64,000 nt of DNA from Aerococcaceae bacterium zg-252 (GCA_016237705.1 CP066204.1:754001-818000); one strand, 5' to 3'; shown: positions 52,501 through 61,036, numbered from the stretch's first letter. Program-made: numbers and translations. The notes: generated by a model from the letters alone, not told the origin.

Positions 52501-52866
52501 AGCCAACGTTGGTTACAACCACATCAAATCGTTCAAATTGACGGGGTAATCGACCGTAATCAGCGGGGAGAGTTACAAGTCATTGTCAATCATTTTTCAG
52601 ATGTGAATCAGCAAAGTTCAAATTCAGCAGCAAAGGCGAACTTTACAAAATGTTTTATTAAGTTGACGGCACAAGTTAATCCAAAACTTGCTTTGCAATT
52701 TATTGAAGAATTAGCGAGCCAATCACCAGGCCCTTGTCATGTAATTTTAGTCAATGACCAAAAAGAAACGTGGCAATTGAGTAATCAATATCAGTTGGGT
52801 TATGGGTATCAAACCCAGCATGCGTTAAAAGATTATTTCGGTGAAAAAAATGTTGTCTATCGTTGA
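49525..52866 (+). CDS. dnaE: DNA polymerase III subunit alpha (DnaE)
   Basis: Candidate starts are ATG 49525 and TTG 49531 after AAAGG. The roughly 1113-residue protein has an N-terminal PHP domain (NVHTAYSLLKSTLTIDAYV), the family C palm with PGRGSAAGSLVSYLL and PDIDVDIPD (catalytic Asp near residue 381), then FNRSHAVVYSTLAYQLAYLK, an HhH region and a C-terminal OB fold (FVTADTSQSKVTLVVFPN). It is the DnaE class used for lagging-strand priming extension beside PolC. It precedes pfkA. Confidence 0.95.
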   Translation: MTLLLNVHTAYSLLKSTLTIDAYVQRAKEYGYRAIGIADINVLHGAVEFYQKCQQQNVQPLLGMTLQVNGFIRQDKQYSLLLFAKNYSGFQQLMYLSSELTKEQRSDATLWDYIEQEPNDLVVISAGKESELEQALFHSQYDIAEQILKRWQQYFGTENVYLGVQAFPYQPKEIELIQQFALKHQVPLVMNQLVNTLERHDAFTLKVLGAIERNDTLELSLRQMEGTTYLYPYQELVSMYELTNIPNLIANTDNLIQSLQFELPLSQAFLPKFHVPNGLSSVEYLFQLVNQSMVEKGLVDKDEYQQRLKYELDIINQMGFNDYFLIVWEMMRFCHETGIRTGPGRGSAAGSLVSYLLDITLVDPIQYQLLFERFLNPERYSMPDIDVDIPDNKRELVLKHMEQYYSHEQVAQIGTFGTFGAKQALRDTLRVLNYSTDEMSQWSKAVPRELNINLKRAYEMSQTLRTIVNRNERNSHVFQIAQTIEGLPRHMSTHAAGIVIHDKPLTSVIPVIERENQLLLTQYTMYDVEKVGLLKLDILGLRNLSILDDILNNIKKLTGETLDIYQIPMNDQETLGLFRSGDTSGVFQFESEGIRNVLRKLQPSNFEEIVAVNALYRPGPMKQIDEFIKRKNKQVTVAYLHPLLEPILKHTYGIIVYQEQVMQICQQLAGYTLGQADLLRRAMAKKQADVMKQERDHFIQGAFVNGIEVEIASKVYDYIDAFASYGFNRSHAVVYSTLAYQLAYLKVHYPLAFYQAILNQGQSNTTSHASYVEEARRRLGKVVGVNINRSQATLSVDDAFLRLGLDSVKGIRKEFIAHVLNDRQLLGEYQTFINFLGRLPKKFLKQDLIESLIKVGAFDDMGYNRATLSYNLPKFIKSIEFSGLNVNLFEEVEPKVEWQKEWNVHQMAIHEQEVLGFSLLPHPLEQYGEQLKQMDSLADIAMMRVKQRIKTIIYIDSIRFVQTKKDETMAFVTADTSQSKVTLVVFPNVLIKSQRWLQPHQIVQIDGVIDRNQRGELQVIVNHFSDVNQQSSNSAAKANFTKCFIKLTAQVNPKLALQFIEELASQSPGPCHVILVNDQKETWQLSNQYQLGYGYQTQHALKDYFGEKNVVYR

Positions 52867-53015
52867 GATAAAAAGAAAGCATTTACTTACATTTTTTTCA
52901 AAAAAAAGGGGCTATTTTAAGACAAAAGCATGACTTATAAATTAAAAAATGTTACAATACCCATGAAGAGTCGATGTGTGATTCGAGACAACTAAAATTT
53001 GAGGTGAATAAAGAC

Positions 53016-53990
53016 ATGAAGCGTATTGCGGTATTAACCAGTGGTGGAGATGCACCTGGAATGAACGCAGCGATTCGTGCCGTAGTGGAGCAAGGTGCAC
53101 ACCATGGTATAGAAGTCGTAGGTGTAAATTACGGATTCAAAGGATTAGTAGAAGGTGATTTTCGTGTTTTATCAGTAGCAGATTGCCAAGATAAGATTCG
53201 TCGTGGTGGAACTTTCTTATATTCTGCACGTTTCCCTGAATTCAAAGAAAAAGAAGTGCAACTTAAAGCCATTGAACAAATGAAGCAGCATGGCATTGAA
53301 GCATTAGTTGCTATCGGTGGTGACGGTACATTTACTGGAGCACTACAATTGCAAAAACATGGGTATCCAGTTGTAGGAATTCCTGGAACGATTGATAATG
53401 ATATTCCAGGAACAGAGTATACTATTGGATTTGATACAGCAGTGAATGTTGCCTTAGAAGAAATTGATAAAATTTCAGATACAGCGTCTTCACATAATCG
53501 TACATTCGTTGTCGAAGTAATGGGACGTCACGCTGGGGATATCGCAGTATGGGCAGGAGTAGCAGCTGGTGCTGATGCGATTGTGATTCCTGAGTCAGGC
53601 TTTGATATGAAAGACGTGGTACGTCGTGTTCATGCAGGACGTGCACATGGAAAAGATCATTCAATGATTATCTTAGCTGAGGGTGTAATGGATGTTGAAA
53701 CATTTGTCAAACAATTCCGTGAAACAGAGCCGGAAATGGATATTCGTGGTGTAGCACTTGCCCATGTTCAACGTGGTGGTAATCCAACCGCTCGTGACCG
53801 TGTGTTCGCAACCTTAATGGGTGCACGTGCAGTCGATTGCTTATTGAATAATGAAGTTGGAATCTTTATGGGTGTTCGTGGTGAGCAATTAGCAACATTT
53901 GACATTATCGAAACATTAGAACAAAAATCTCATGCTGTACGTCAAGATTTATATGAATTAAATCAAGATATTACAGACAAACCAATGTAG
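53016..53990 (+). CDS. pfkA: 6-phosphofructokinase
   Basis: The ATG at 53016 gives MKRIAVLTSGGDAPGMNAAIRA; an upstream frame adds 14 unlikely residues. The 324-residue enzyme has the ATP motif GGDGTF, PGTIDNDIPGTEYTIGFDTA (catalytic Asp) and VEVMGRHAGDIA. It commits fructose 6-phosphate to glycolysis and is allosteric. pyk follows after 44 bp, the standard Lactobacillales pfkA-pyk operon. Confidence 0.97.
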   Translation: MKRIAVLTSGGDAPGMNAAIRAVVEQGAHHGIEVVGVNYGFKGLVEGDFRVLSVADCQDKIRRGGTFLYSARFPEFKEKEVQLKAIEQMKQHGIEALVAIGGDGTFTGALQLQKHGYPVVGIPGTIDNDIPGTEYTIGFDTAVNVALEEIDKISDTASSHNRTFVVEVMGRHAGDIAVWAGVAAGADAIVIPESGFDMKDVVRRVHAGRAHGKDHSMIILAEGVMDVETFVKQFRETEPEMDIRGVALAHVQRGGNPTARDRVFATLMGARAVDCLLNNEVGIFMGVRGEQLATFDIIETLEQKSHAVRQDLYELNQDITDKPM

Positions 53991-54034
53991 TCACTGATTA
54001 TAATTTACGTTAAAAAAGAAAGGAAAATGCGTTA

Positions 54035-55795
54035 ATGAAAAAAACAAAAATTATTTGTACATTAGGACCAGCAACAAATACAAAAGAGAAAATGGTGGAG
54101 TTAATCAATGCGGGAATGAACGTAGCACGTTTCAACTTCTCACATGGTAGCCACGAAGAACACCGTGAACGTTTTAATAACTTAAAAGCTGCTCGTGAAG
54201 AAACAGGTCGTTTAAATACAGCGATTTTATTAGATACAAAAGGACCTGAAATTCGTACAAATGACATGGAAAATAACTATGTTGAATTAGTACGTGGTAA
54301 TACTGTTCGTATCTCAATGACAGAAGTATTAGGTAATGCAGACAAATTCTCTGTTACATACTCTGAATTAATTAACGATGTTGTGCCTGGAAATCACATT
54401 TTATTAGATGACGGTTTAGTTGATTTATTAGTAACTGAAATTGATAAAGCAAATGGTGAAATCGTAACAGAAATTCAAAATACTGGTGTATTAAAATCTA
54501 AAAAAGGTGTTAACGTACCAAATGTATCAGTAAACTTACCAGGTATCACTGCAAAAGATGAAGCAGATATTCGTTTTGGTGTACAAGAAGGAATCGATTT
54601 CATCGCAGCATCATTTGTTCGTCGTGCAAGTGACGTTATGGAAATCCGTGCGATTTTAGAACAAGAAGGCGATCCAAAAGTTAAAATCATCTCTAAAATC
54701 GAAAACCAAGAAGGTGTCGATAATATCGACGAAATTTTAGCAGTATCTGACGGTATCATGGTTGCTCGTGGTGACTTAGGGGTTGAAATTCCAACTCATG
54801 AAGTGCCAATCGTACAAAAATATATTATTAAAAAATGTAACGAAGCAGGTAAACCAGTTGTAACAGCAACTCAAATGTTAGACTCTATGCAACGCAACCC
54901 ACGTCCAACTCGTGCAGAAGCAGGGGACGTTGCTAACGCTATCTTCGACGGTACAGATGCTGTAATGTTATCAGGTGAAACAGCAGCCGGAGATTTCCCA
55001 ATTGAAGCTGTTAAAACAATGGCAGCTATCTGTGTTCGTACAGAAGCAGCTTTAGTAGGTCAAGACGCATTTGCTTTAAAACGTTATGACCAAGGTGATA
55101 TGACAGAAGCAATTGGTCAAGCAGTTGGTCATACAGCTCGTAACTTAGGTATTGAAACAATCGTTGCAGCGACTTCATCAGGTCATACTGCTTTAATGAT
55201 TTCTAAGTACCGTCCAAACGCATCAATCGTGGCTGCAACATTTGATGCTGCAACAGCACGTCGTTTATCTGTATCTTGGGGTGTTGAAGCATTTGTTATC
55301 AATCGTCCTGGTTCAACTGACCACATGATTGATTTAGCAACTGATTTAGTTCAAGAAAAAGGTTATGTTACAGAAGGTGATTTAATTATCATCACTGCAG
55401 GTGTACCTGTTGGTGAAGCTGGAACAACTAACTTAATGAAAATTCAAGTGATTGGTACACAATTAGCTAAAGGTGAAGGTGTCGGACAAGATCACTTTAT
55501 CGGTAAAGCAATCATCGCTGAAGATGCTGCAACTGCGAATGAGGCAGCTACTATCGGTTCTGTATTAGTTACTCGCTTAACAGATAAAGATTTTGCTCCA
55601 GCATTAGAAAAAGTAGGCGCAATCGTAACTGAAGAGGGTGGCATTACATCTCACGCAGCAGTTATCGGCTTAGAGCGTGGTATTCCAGTAATCGTTTCAG
55701 CAAAAGGTGCATTATCAGCAATTGAAAATGGTGAATTAATTACTGTTGATGCTCGTCGTGGTTTAGTATACCGTGGTGCAACAATTAGCATTTAA
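54035..55795 (+). CDS. pyk: Pyruvate kinase
   Basis: The 586-residue protein has KTKIICTLGPATNTKEKM, NFSHGSHEEHRER, LDTKGPEIRT, ISKIENQEGVDNIDEIL, MVARGDLGVEI, TATQMLDSM, and the C-terminal extension with a PEP-utiliser-like domain (EEGGITSHAAVIGLERGIPV) found in Bacillales and some Lactobacillales. It produces pyruvate and ATP. Codon use is strongly biased to preferred codons, consistent with high expression. A terminator (AGAAATAGTTGA ... TCAATTATTTCT) lies at 55826-55863. Confidence 0.97.
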   Translation: MKKTKIICTLGPATNTKEKMVELINAGMNVARFNFSHGSHEEHRERFNNLKAAREETGRLNTAILLDTKGPEIRTNDMENNYVELVRGNTVRISMTEVLGNADKFSVTYSELINDVVPGNHILLDDGLVDLLVTEIDKANGEIVTEIQNTGVLKSKKGVNVPNVSVNLPGITAKDEADIRFGVQEGIDFIAASFVRRASDVMEIRAILEQEGDPKVKIISKIENQEGVDNIDEILAVSDGIMVARGDLGVEIPTHEVPIVQKYIIKKCNEAGKPVVTATQMLDSMQRNPRPTRAEAGDVANAIFDGTDAVMLSGETAAGDFPIEAVKTMAAICVRTEAALVGQDAFALKRYDQGDMTEAIGQAVGHTARNLGIETIVAATSSGHTALMISKYRPNASIVAATFDAATARRLSVSWGVEAFVINRPGSTDHMIDLATDLVQEKGYVTEGDLIIITAGVPVGEAGTTNLMKIQVIGTQLAKGEGVGQDHFIGKAIIAEDAATANEAATIGSVLVTRLTDKDFAPALEKVGAIVTEEGGITSHAAVIGLERGIPVIVSAKGALSAIENGELITVDARRGLVYRGATISI

Positions 55796-55825
55796 TTTGT
55801 AAGAATTTACATTAATTTAAATAAC

Positions 55826-55863
55826 AGAAATAGTTGATTAAGTTCAATTATTTCTGTTTTTTG
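55826..55863 (+). terminator. Terminator of pfkA-pyk
   Basis: AGAAATAGTTGA and TCAATTATTTCT arms followed by a T-run. Confidence 0.8.
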
Positions 55864-55968
55864 TTTTAGAATTGTTGTAGAAGTAGGGATGATATGATGA
55901 TTTGTGTAGCAGATAGAATTTATCGTTGAATTGAACGCTGATATTATTAATTGATTGTTATAAAATAT

Positions 55969-56085
55969 TTGCGCTTTCTATTTATAACTGTTATAATAAT
56001 GTGTGTGCATTTTTTATACATGGTAAAAGGATAAATTTATCTTCATGATATTTAATTCAAACATGTATAAAAAGGATAGGAGGTA
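55969..56085 (+). promoter_or_regulatory. mgtE promoter and structured 5' leader
   Basis: TTGCGC (55969-55974), 17 bp, TATAAT (55992-55997) with TG ahead of the -10. In the leader, perfect 12-bp arms TTTTTATACATG (56011-56022) and CATGTATAAAAA (56062-56073) enclose a GATAAATTTATC palindrome, and the second arm abuts the AGGAGG ribosome site. I do not recognise an M-box, so the control mechanism is open. Confidence 0.6.
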
Positions 56086-56091
56086 ATAAAT

Positions 56092-57453
56092 ATGGAAACA
56101 ATTAACCAACTTAATGAGATTCGTGACCAATTCACAGAACTGATTAATCAAAAACGAACGAAAGCAGCGTATGAGTTGATAAAGAATCTGAATGAAGTGG
56201 ATATTGCCCATTTAATCGATGAATTAGATCCGACAATAGGTGTAATTTTATATCGGTTATTACCAAAAGCGATTGCAACGCTGGTATTTGCAAATTTTGA
56301 TACGGAACAACAAACAGCGATTATTAATGCCTCAACAGATCAAGAAATTGAACATATTTTAAATGAACTATACTTTGATGATATGGTTGATTTAATTGAA
56401 GAGATGCCGTCAAATGTTGTTAATGATATTTTGAAACATACTTCTGCAGCTGAACGCCAATTAATCAATCAGTTTTTAATGTATCCAGATTCTTCGGCTG
56501 GCTCTATGATGACGATTGAATATGTTTCATTGAAAAAAGAATTTACGGTCAGAGAAGCACTTGATAAAATTAAGCGAGAAGGTATTGATAAAGAAACGAT
56601 TTATACACTTTATGTTACCGATGAAAAGCGTGTGCTAGAGGGTATCTTGAGTTTGAGAGAATTAATTGTTGCAGATTTAGACACGAAAATCAAATCGTTA
56701 ATGAGTGAAGATGTAATTTATGCCCATACATTAGATGACCGAGAAGATGTTGCGAAACAATTTTCTAAATATGATTTAACGGCATTACCGATTGTCGACA
56801 ATGAAAAACGGATTGTTGGGATTATTACGGTCGATGACGTACTCGATGTTTTAGAAGAAGAAACAACGGAAGATTTTCAAATTATGGCTGCTACTACCCC
56901 GAATGAGAAACCATACATGAGTACAAGTGTGCTTGAACTGGCAAAAGACCGGATTTTTTGGTTATTAATTTTGATGATTTCAGCGACAGTTACGCAAAAA
57001 ATTATTAATAATTATGAATCAATATTAAGTAGTACTGCCTTTTTATCTGGTTTTATCCCAATGTTAATGGATACTGGTGGGAACTCAGGTTCGCAAAGTT
57101 CTACTTTAATCATTCGAAGTTTAGCGATTAATGATGTTACGACAGGTGATTGGTTGAGCGTGTTGTGGAAAGAGTTTCGTGTTGCTTTGTTATGTGGTGT
57201 GGTCTTAGCATTCGTCAATTATTTTAAAATTATTTACATTGACCGAATTCCTGCTAATATTGCGTTAACGGTTAGTATTACATTAATATTTTCTGTTATG
57301 AGTGCGAAAATAGCAGGTGGAGCGTTACCACTGTTAGCACATAAATTAAAACTAGACCCTGCGATTATGGCGTCACCCTTAATCACGACGATTGCTGATG
57401 CGATTAGTTTAGTTGTTTATTTTATGCTAGCACGCACAATTATTGGATTTTAA
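56092..57453 (+). CDS. mgtE: Magnesium transporter MgtE
   Basis: The 453-residue protein has the MgtE_N domain (residues 1-130, DIAHLIDELDPTIG and MVDLIEEMPSNVVNDI), two CBS motifs (about 135-255, GSMMTIEYVSLKKE and VVGIITVDDVLDVLEEE-like IVGIITVDDVLDVL), and five C-terminal helices with the pore motif LMDTGGNSGSQSSTLIIRS. It is a Mg2+-gated channel; the cytosolic domains sense Mg2+. It is monocistronic with a structured leader. Confidence 0.96.
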   Translation: METINQLNEIRDQFTELINQKRTKAAYELIKNLNEVDIAHLIDELDPTIGVILYRLLPKAIATLVFANFDTEQQTAIINASTDQEIEHILNELYFDDMVDLIEEMPSNVVNDILKHTSAAERQLINQFLMYPDSSAGSMMTIEYVSLKKEFTVREALDKIKREGIDKETIYTLYVTDEKRVLEGILSLRELIVADLDTKIKSLMSEDVIYAHTLDDREDVAKQFSKYDLTALPIVDNEKRIVGIITVDDVLDVLEEETTEDFQIMAATTPNEKPYMSTSVLELAKDRIFWLLILMISATVTQKIINNYESILSSTAFLSGFIPMLMDTGGNSGSQSSTLIIRSLAINDVTTGDWLSVLWKEFRVALLCGVVLAFVNYFKIIYIDRIPANIALTVSITLIFSVMSAKIAGGALPLLAHKLKLDPAIMASPLITTIADAISLVVYFMLARTIIGF

Positions 57454-57467
57454 TGATGAGTGAGAAA

Positions 57468-57507
57468 AGAAGTCTTTATGGTGCACGGCACTGTAAGGAC
57501 TTTTTTG
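57468..57507 (+). terminator. Terminator of mgtE
   Basis: AAGTCTTTA and TAAGGACTT arms followed by six T residues. Confidence 0.7.
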
Positions 57508-57528
57508 GTGGGGGAAGTCAAAGTACTC

Positions 57529-57559
57529 ATGCTTATATAATATGAAAAAATTGTGAAAC
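57529..57559 (+). repeat. 31-bp direct repeat, left copy
   Basis: ATGCTTAT then a 5-base variable segment and ATGAAAAAATTGTGAAAC. The same blocks at identical spacing occur at 62344-62374 (26 of 31 positions match). The two copies flank the accessory segment with orphan genes, phage remnant, ABC exporter and RRNPP locus. Confidence 0.6.
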
Positions 57560-57706
57560 TAGCAGCTGAAAACAAAATAATACACGATGCTGAAATTGAA
57601 AGAAAATACAATAAATGTTACCATTAATATAAGAATTTAGGTTATCCAAAGATTGTAGCTAAAAATAAAGTTTTGACTGATATCTATGATTTGGGGGTAT
57701 TTGTTT

Positions 57707-57901
57707 ATGAAGAAATCGAGTGAAAATAAGCAAATGTATTTAGTTCAAGATGACACTGATAATATGGATCTCGCAAAACTTTGCCGTAAAGGTATTTATA
57801 CAGTAAAAATGATGCAAGATTGGGGTTTTACACAATCCGAGATTGATTATTATTTTGGAACAGAAGTGAATGAACAAACGGAGAATTTCACACAAGTTTA
57901 A
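57707..57901 (+). CDS. Hypothetical small protein, 64 residues
   Basis: The ATG at 57707 lies nine bases after GGGGG and gives MKKSSENKQMYLVQDDTDNM, then DLAKLCRKGIYTVKMMQDWG and FTQSEIDYYFGTEVN. It is soluble, with no family I recognise. It stands in a gene-poor, rearranged stretch, so it may be a remnant or a small accessory protein. Confidence 0.45.
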   Translation: MKKSSENKQMYLVQDDTDNMDLAKLCRKGIYTVKMMQDWGFTQSEIDYYFGTEVNEQTENFTQV

Positions 57902-57930
57902 GTATGTAACTTTAAGAGTTAGGTGCTTTT

Positions 57931-57990
57931 GGACGTTCAACTGGGTAATTATAACGCATTAGCATGGCTTTAAACTGAAAATGGTATATG
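57931..57990 (+). repeat. Imperfect direct repeat, copy 1
   Basis: GACGTT, AACTGGG, TATAACGCA and TAGCATGGCTTTAAACTGAA recur at 58679-58735 with a few changes and one short indel. The segment lies between small ORFs. Confidence 0.7.
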
Positions 57991-58063
57991 CTACGATTTT
58001 AGATGATAAAGAATTTTTACATTTTGTTATAGGATTGATTTTAAAGGGTGAGAAATAAAAGAT

Positions 58064-58288
58064 ATGGATTTAAAGTTTATGAAAGCAATTACCGAATATC
58101 ACGAAGTAGAAAAGATATATCTAAAAAAATTTGGAGAGCATTCACTTGACTATGTCCATTTGTTTGACCCGGTGAATATTCATAATTATCCCGAAGAAGT
58201 GTTAAGAGCAACTGATAAATTGGAAGAAGCTATTTCAAAAGGAGTTCCGTTTGATAATACAAAACCTGAAGTTGATGTTATATATTAA
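58064..58288 (+). CDS. Hypothetical small protein, 74 residues
   Basis: The ATG at 58064 gives MDLKFMKAITEYHEVEKIYL, and the remainder (GEHSLDYVHLFDPVNIHNYP, ATDKLEEAISKGVPFDNTKP) looks like a compact soluble helical protein. GGGTGAG precedes it. Small proteins of this kind often occur downstream of polymorphic toxins as immunity factors; no toxin gene is seen here, so that is only a possibility. Confidence 0.5.
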   Translation: MDLKFMKAITEYHEVEKIYLKKFGEHSLDYVHLFDPVNIHNYPEEVLRATDKLEEAISKGVPFDNTKPEVDVIY

Positions 58289-58353
58289 ATCATTAGGAAG
58301 AAATAGAGGAAACTACAGTTAATTTGAAGTACTGAAAAAGGAGTTGAAGAAGT

Positions 58354-58572
58354 GTGAAAATTGAAAGAATAACTCAAGCTCCATTTGAAACTATCATTAG
58401 TTTAGACAAAAAGGAAGGGGTACGAGATTCGATTGGGAATTTTTTTACTGTAGATGGTGTCACATTACATCAAATTAAAGGTACTTCAACTGAATTTTGG
58501 ACAGAGTTTCTTATTGAGAAGACAGACAAACTTGAAGTAGGTCAAGAAATTAAATTTATGAAAATTACCTAA
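58354..58572 (+). CDS. Hypothetical small protein, 72 residues
   Basis: A GTG at 58354 follows AAGGAG and gives MKIERITQAPFETIISLDKK, VRDSIGNFFTVDGVTLHQIK and FLIEKTDKLEVGQEIKFMKIT. The beta-rich soluble sequence has no family I recognise. It is next to a degenerate repeat and the phage-like pseudogene. Confidence 0.5.
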   Translation: MKIERITQAPFETIISLDKKEGVRDSIGNFFTVDGVTLHQIKGTSTEFWTEFLIEKTDKLEVGQEIKFMKIT

Positions 58573-58678
58573 GTTTACTCCAAAGTGGAAGGTGCTTTTT
58601 GTGTACGCAAAATTAGGAGGTTCCCTGTATCTCGCTTAGCCCATGCGTTAATGGGCTACTTAGTTTGTCCTGCCACAT

Positions 58679-58735
58679 GACGTTAAACTGGGTTAAAATA
58701 TAACGCACTAGCGTGGCTTTAAACTGAAAATGGAA
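58679..58735 (+). repeat. Imperfect direct repeat, copy 2
   Basis: This partner of 57931-57990 ends in GTGGCTTTAAACTGAAAATGG, directly before the decayed phage-like gene. The preceding bases 58573-58678 show no gene. Confidence 0.7.
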
Positions 58736-59040
58736 TAAATGCCCCACTTACTTAAGCTCACGAAGACGCAGATGTTCGTTTCCTTGGGCTTATTTGACGT
58801 GTGGAAAGATTGTTTGAAGTCGAAAAAGAAAAGCAATTCAAGAAGCATTAGCTAAAGAAAAAGATGACGCAAAGTTAAGCGAAGAAGACTATGAAAAAGT
58901 CAATTTGAAGATCAGCGTACGCAGTTTGAAAAAGAACGGGCTTAATTTATGCAAAAACAGAGTGTGATTGAACTGGAAAAGAATTTGATGACGAAAAAAC
59001 TGCCGAAGAGATGTTGAACTTGAGTAAGATGTTTATATTT
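58711..59040 (+). pseudogene. Decayed phage-type scaffold/DUF4355-like coiled-coil gene
   Basis: The best frame gives IQEALAKEKDDAKLSEEDYEK; a frameshift then gives QFEDQRTQFEKERA, a stop, and FMQKQSVIELEKNLMTKKLP, with another shift to GKEFDDEKTAEEMLNLSKM. The alternating Lys/Glu pattern with LSEE, FEKERA and a xKLP motif resembles DUF4355 phage capsid-scaffold proteins. At least two frameshifts and a stop mean it is not expressed as one protein. It suggests a former prophage. From 59041 to 59354 I see no gene, only an inverted repeat. Confidence 0.45.
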
Positions 59041-59136
59041 TTTTGATTTATGATTAGATTCTTTGTTTTTCACAATTTTTTCTAGGCTAATATTCATTTT
59101 ATTACCAAGTTAAATTCTATTAAAAAACACTTCCCA

Positions 59137-59177
59137 AAGTAAGTTCCATATTGTCTATCCACTTTGGAACTTACTTT
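59137..59177 (+). promoter_or_regulatory. Long inverted repeat upstream of the ABC exporter
   Basis: AAAGTAAGTTCC and GGAACTTACTTT are perfect 12-bp arms with an 18-nt loop. There is no T-run on the plus strand, so a terminator is not certain; it could be a regulatory site for the exporter gene. Confidence 0.45.
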
Positions 59178-59354
59178 AGGAATTTACTTATTCTTCAACA
59201 TTCTTATTTAACATAAAAAGTTTGTATGATATAGTAATATTGTGGAATATATCAATGTTTTGATTGAACCATTTACATTGATTGGGGCGAAGCGATAGAA
59301 AAAAAGATTCAGTTTTCGTGTCGATACTTTTATTAGTACTAGAGGGGAATAAAA

Positions 59355-60953
59355 ATGAAGAATAATGTTTTATTTAAACTATTAAGGAAGTATCCGATTC
59401 AGTTGGTAGGGATTATTTCATTAAGAATTTGTTGTGCGGGGTTACAGGTCTATGCATCACTACTACTTGCTAAAGTCTTGAATCATTTAGTCGATAGACA
59501 ATTCATTCCATTTTTCAGTGCTGTAGCATGGAATTTATGTGCTTGGTTATTATTGCATGTATTTTATTTGATTTCAGCTGTTTGTGAAGAAAAATATATA
59601 GGAGATATTAATAATGATTTGAGAATGATTGTGTCAGATATTATTAGTGAGAAAGCCTATCAACAGCAAGAAGAAAATCAAAAAACATATTTTGCTTGGA
59701 TGACACAAGATATAGAGTTAGTTAATACAAAGGGGATAGAAATAGTATTTGATTTTGTTACTTTTTCAAGTGCTCTATTTTTCACGGTTTTATCATTAAT
59801 TAAGTTTCACTATATTATTTTGGTAGTAGCATTTATTCTATGGATATTGATGAATTTATATGCAAAAGTATTTAAAAAGAAAAGTGTTGAAATTGGTAAA
59901 AAATTTTCGGATGCCAATGCATTATTTACGAATCAAGTTCTCGATAAATTAGCAGGTTTGAATATTTATTTTAATATGAATTTGATGAGTCAATTTAAGG
60001 GGGATATTTGGAAAGCATCTGATTCATTGAAAAAGAGTAAAATTTATTATAGAACTTCAAGTGTTGCGATACAAAGAGTGAATAGCGCTATTAGTTCTTT
60101 CAGTCAAAATATGATTTTGCTTCTAACGGGATATTTAATCTTTCAGGGACAAGTTGAAGTTGGAGCGTTTTTGGCAGTAGGAAATATAGCAGGGATATTT
60201 TTCACTTGTATTTCACAAATCAATGATTCTATTTTGAAGATTTATTCTACTCAAGAAATTGTTGGAAAATTTGATGTATCGATAAAAGTGAAGCGTCCTA
60301 ATACAAATAGTTTTGTTTTTAATAATAGAATTAAACTTGAAAATGTGAGTTATGCATTGAATGATAAATTAATCATTGAAGATTTTTCAATCGTAATTAA
60401 TAAAAATGAAAAAGTTGCGATTATTGGAGATAGTGGGCGAGGTAAATCCACATTGTTGAATTTGATAAGTGCAAGGAATGCATGTTCTGCTGGAAAAATA
60501 AGCATTGACCAAATGGAATATAGTTATCTCGATCAATATGAATTAAAAAATAATATTACGTACATTGACCAAAACGCTTATCTATTCAATATGAGTGTTA
60601 GGGATAATATCACAATGGGGCGAGATTACTCAGATGATAAGATTATTGAAATGATGAAACAGCTACAACTGAATCATGTATTAGAGAAAATAGATTATAA
60701 TTTAGATTTTCTAATAGAAGAAAATGGTAAAAATTTTTCAGGTGGTGAAAAGCAACGTTTGAATTTAGCTCGACAATTGATAGATCCTAAATCTATTATA
60801 CTATTAGACGAAGTTACTTCAGCGTTAGATGCTACAACTAGGGAGAAAATTGAAAACTATATTTTATCTTTAAAAGAACATACAATTATTATGGTTACTC
60901 ATCATTTATCTGATTCAACTAAAGAAAATTTAGATAAAGTGATTCGATTATAA
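59355..60953 (+). CDS. ABC transporter, fused permease and ATP-binding domains (ABC-B type exporter)
   Basis: The 532-residue half-transporter has about six membrane helices (residues 15-300) and an NBD: Walker A GDSGRGKST (about 357), Q-loop YIDQNAYLFN, signature FSGGEKQRLNLARQ (about 461), Walker B IILLDEVTSALD, H-loop VTHHLSD. There is no N-terminal C39 peptidase domain, so it is not a double-glycine leader exporter by itself. It lies next to an RRNPP regulator and short peptide gene; exporting or giving immunity to a peptide is a plausible but unproven role. Confidence 0.88.
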   Translation: MKNNVLFKLLRKYPIQLVGIISLRICCAGLQVYASLLLAKVLNHLVDRQFIPFFSAVAWNLCAWLLLHVFYLISAVCEEKYIGDINNDLRMIVSDIISEKAYQQQEENQKTYFAWMTQDIELVNTKGIEIVFDFVTFSSALFFTVLSLIKFHYIILVVAFILWILMNLYAKVFKKKSVEIGKKFSDANALFTNQVLDKLAGLNIYFNMNLMSQFKGDIWKASDSLKKSKIYYRTSSVAIQRVNSAISSFSQNMILLLTGYLIFQGQVEVGAFLAVGNIAGIFFTCISQINDSILKIYSTQEIVGKFDVSIKVKRPNTNSFVFNNRIKLENVSYALNDKLIIEDFSIVINKNEKVAIIGDSGRGKSTLLNLISARNACSAGKISIDQMEYSYLDQYELKNNITYIDQNAYLFNMSVRDNITMGRDYSDDKIIEMMKQLQLNHVLEKIDYNLDFLIEENGKNFSGGEKQRLNLARQLIDPKSIILLDEVTSALDATTREKIENYILSLKEHTIIMVTHHLSDSTKENLDKVIRL

Positions 60954-60987
60954 TAAGTGTCAAAGAGTGCATCAAGTAGAAGATTTA

Positions 60988-61030
60988 GCTGCTCTCTCCG
61001 GTGATTTAATTGACCGGAGGGAGCAGCTTC
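60988..61030. terminator. Bidirectional terminator between the ABC exporter and RRNPP regulator
   Basis: AGCTGCTCTCTCCGG and CCGGAGGGAGCAGCT form a 15-bp arm with one mismatch between convergent genes. Confidence 0.85.
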
Positions 61031-61036
61031 CTTGAA

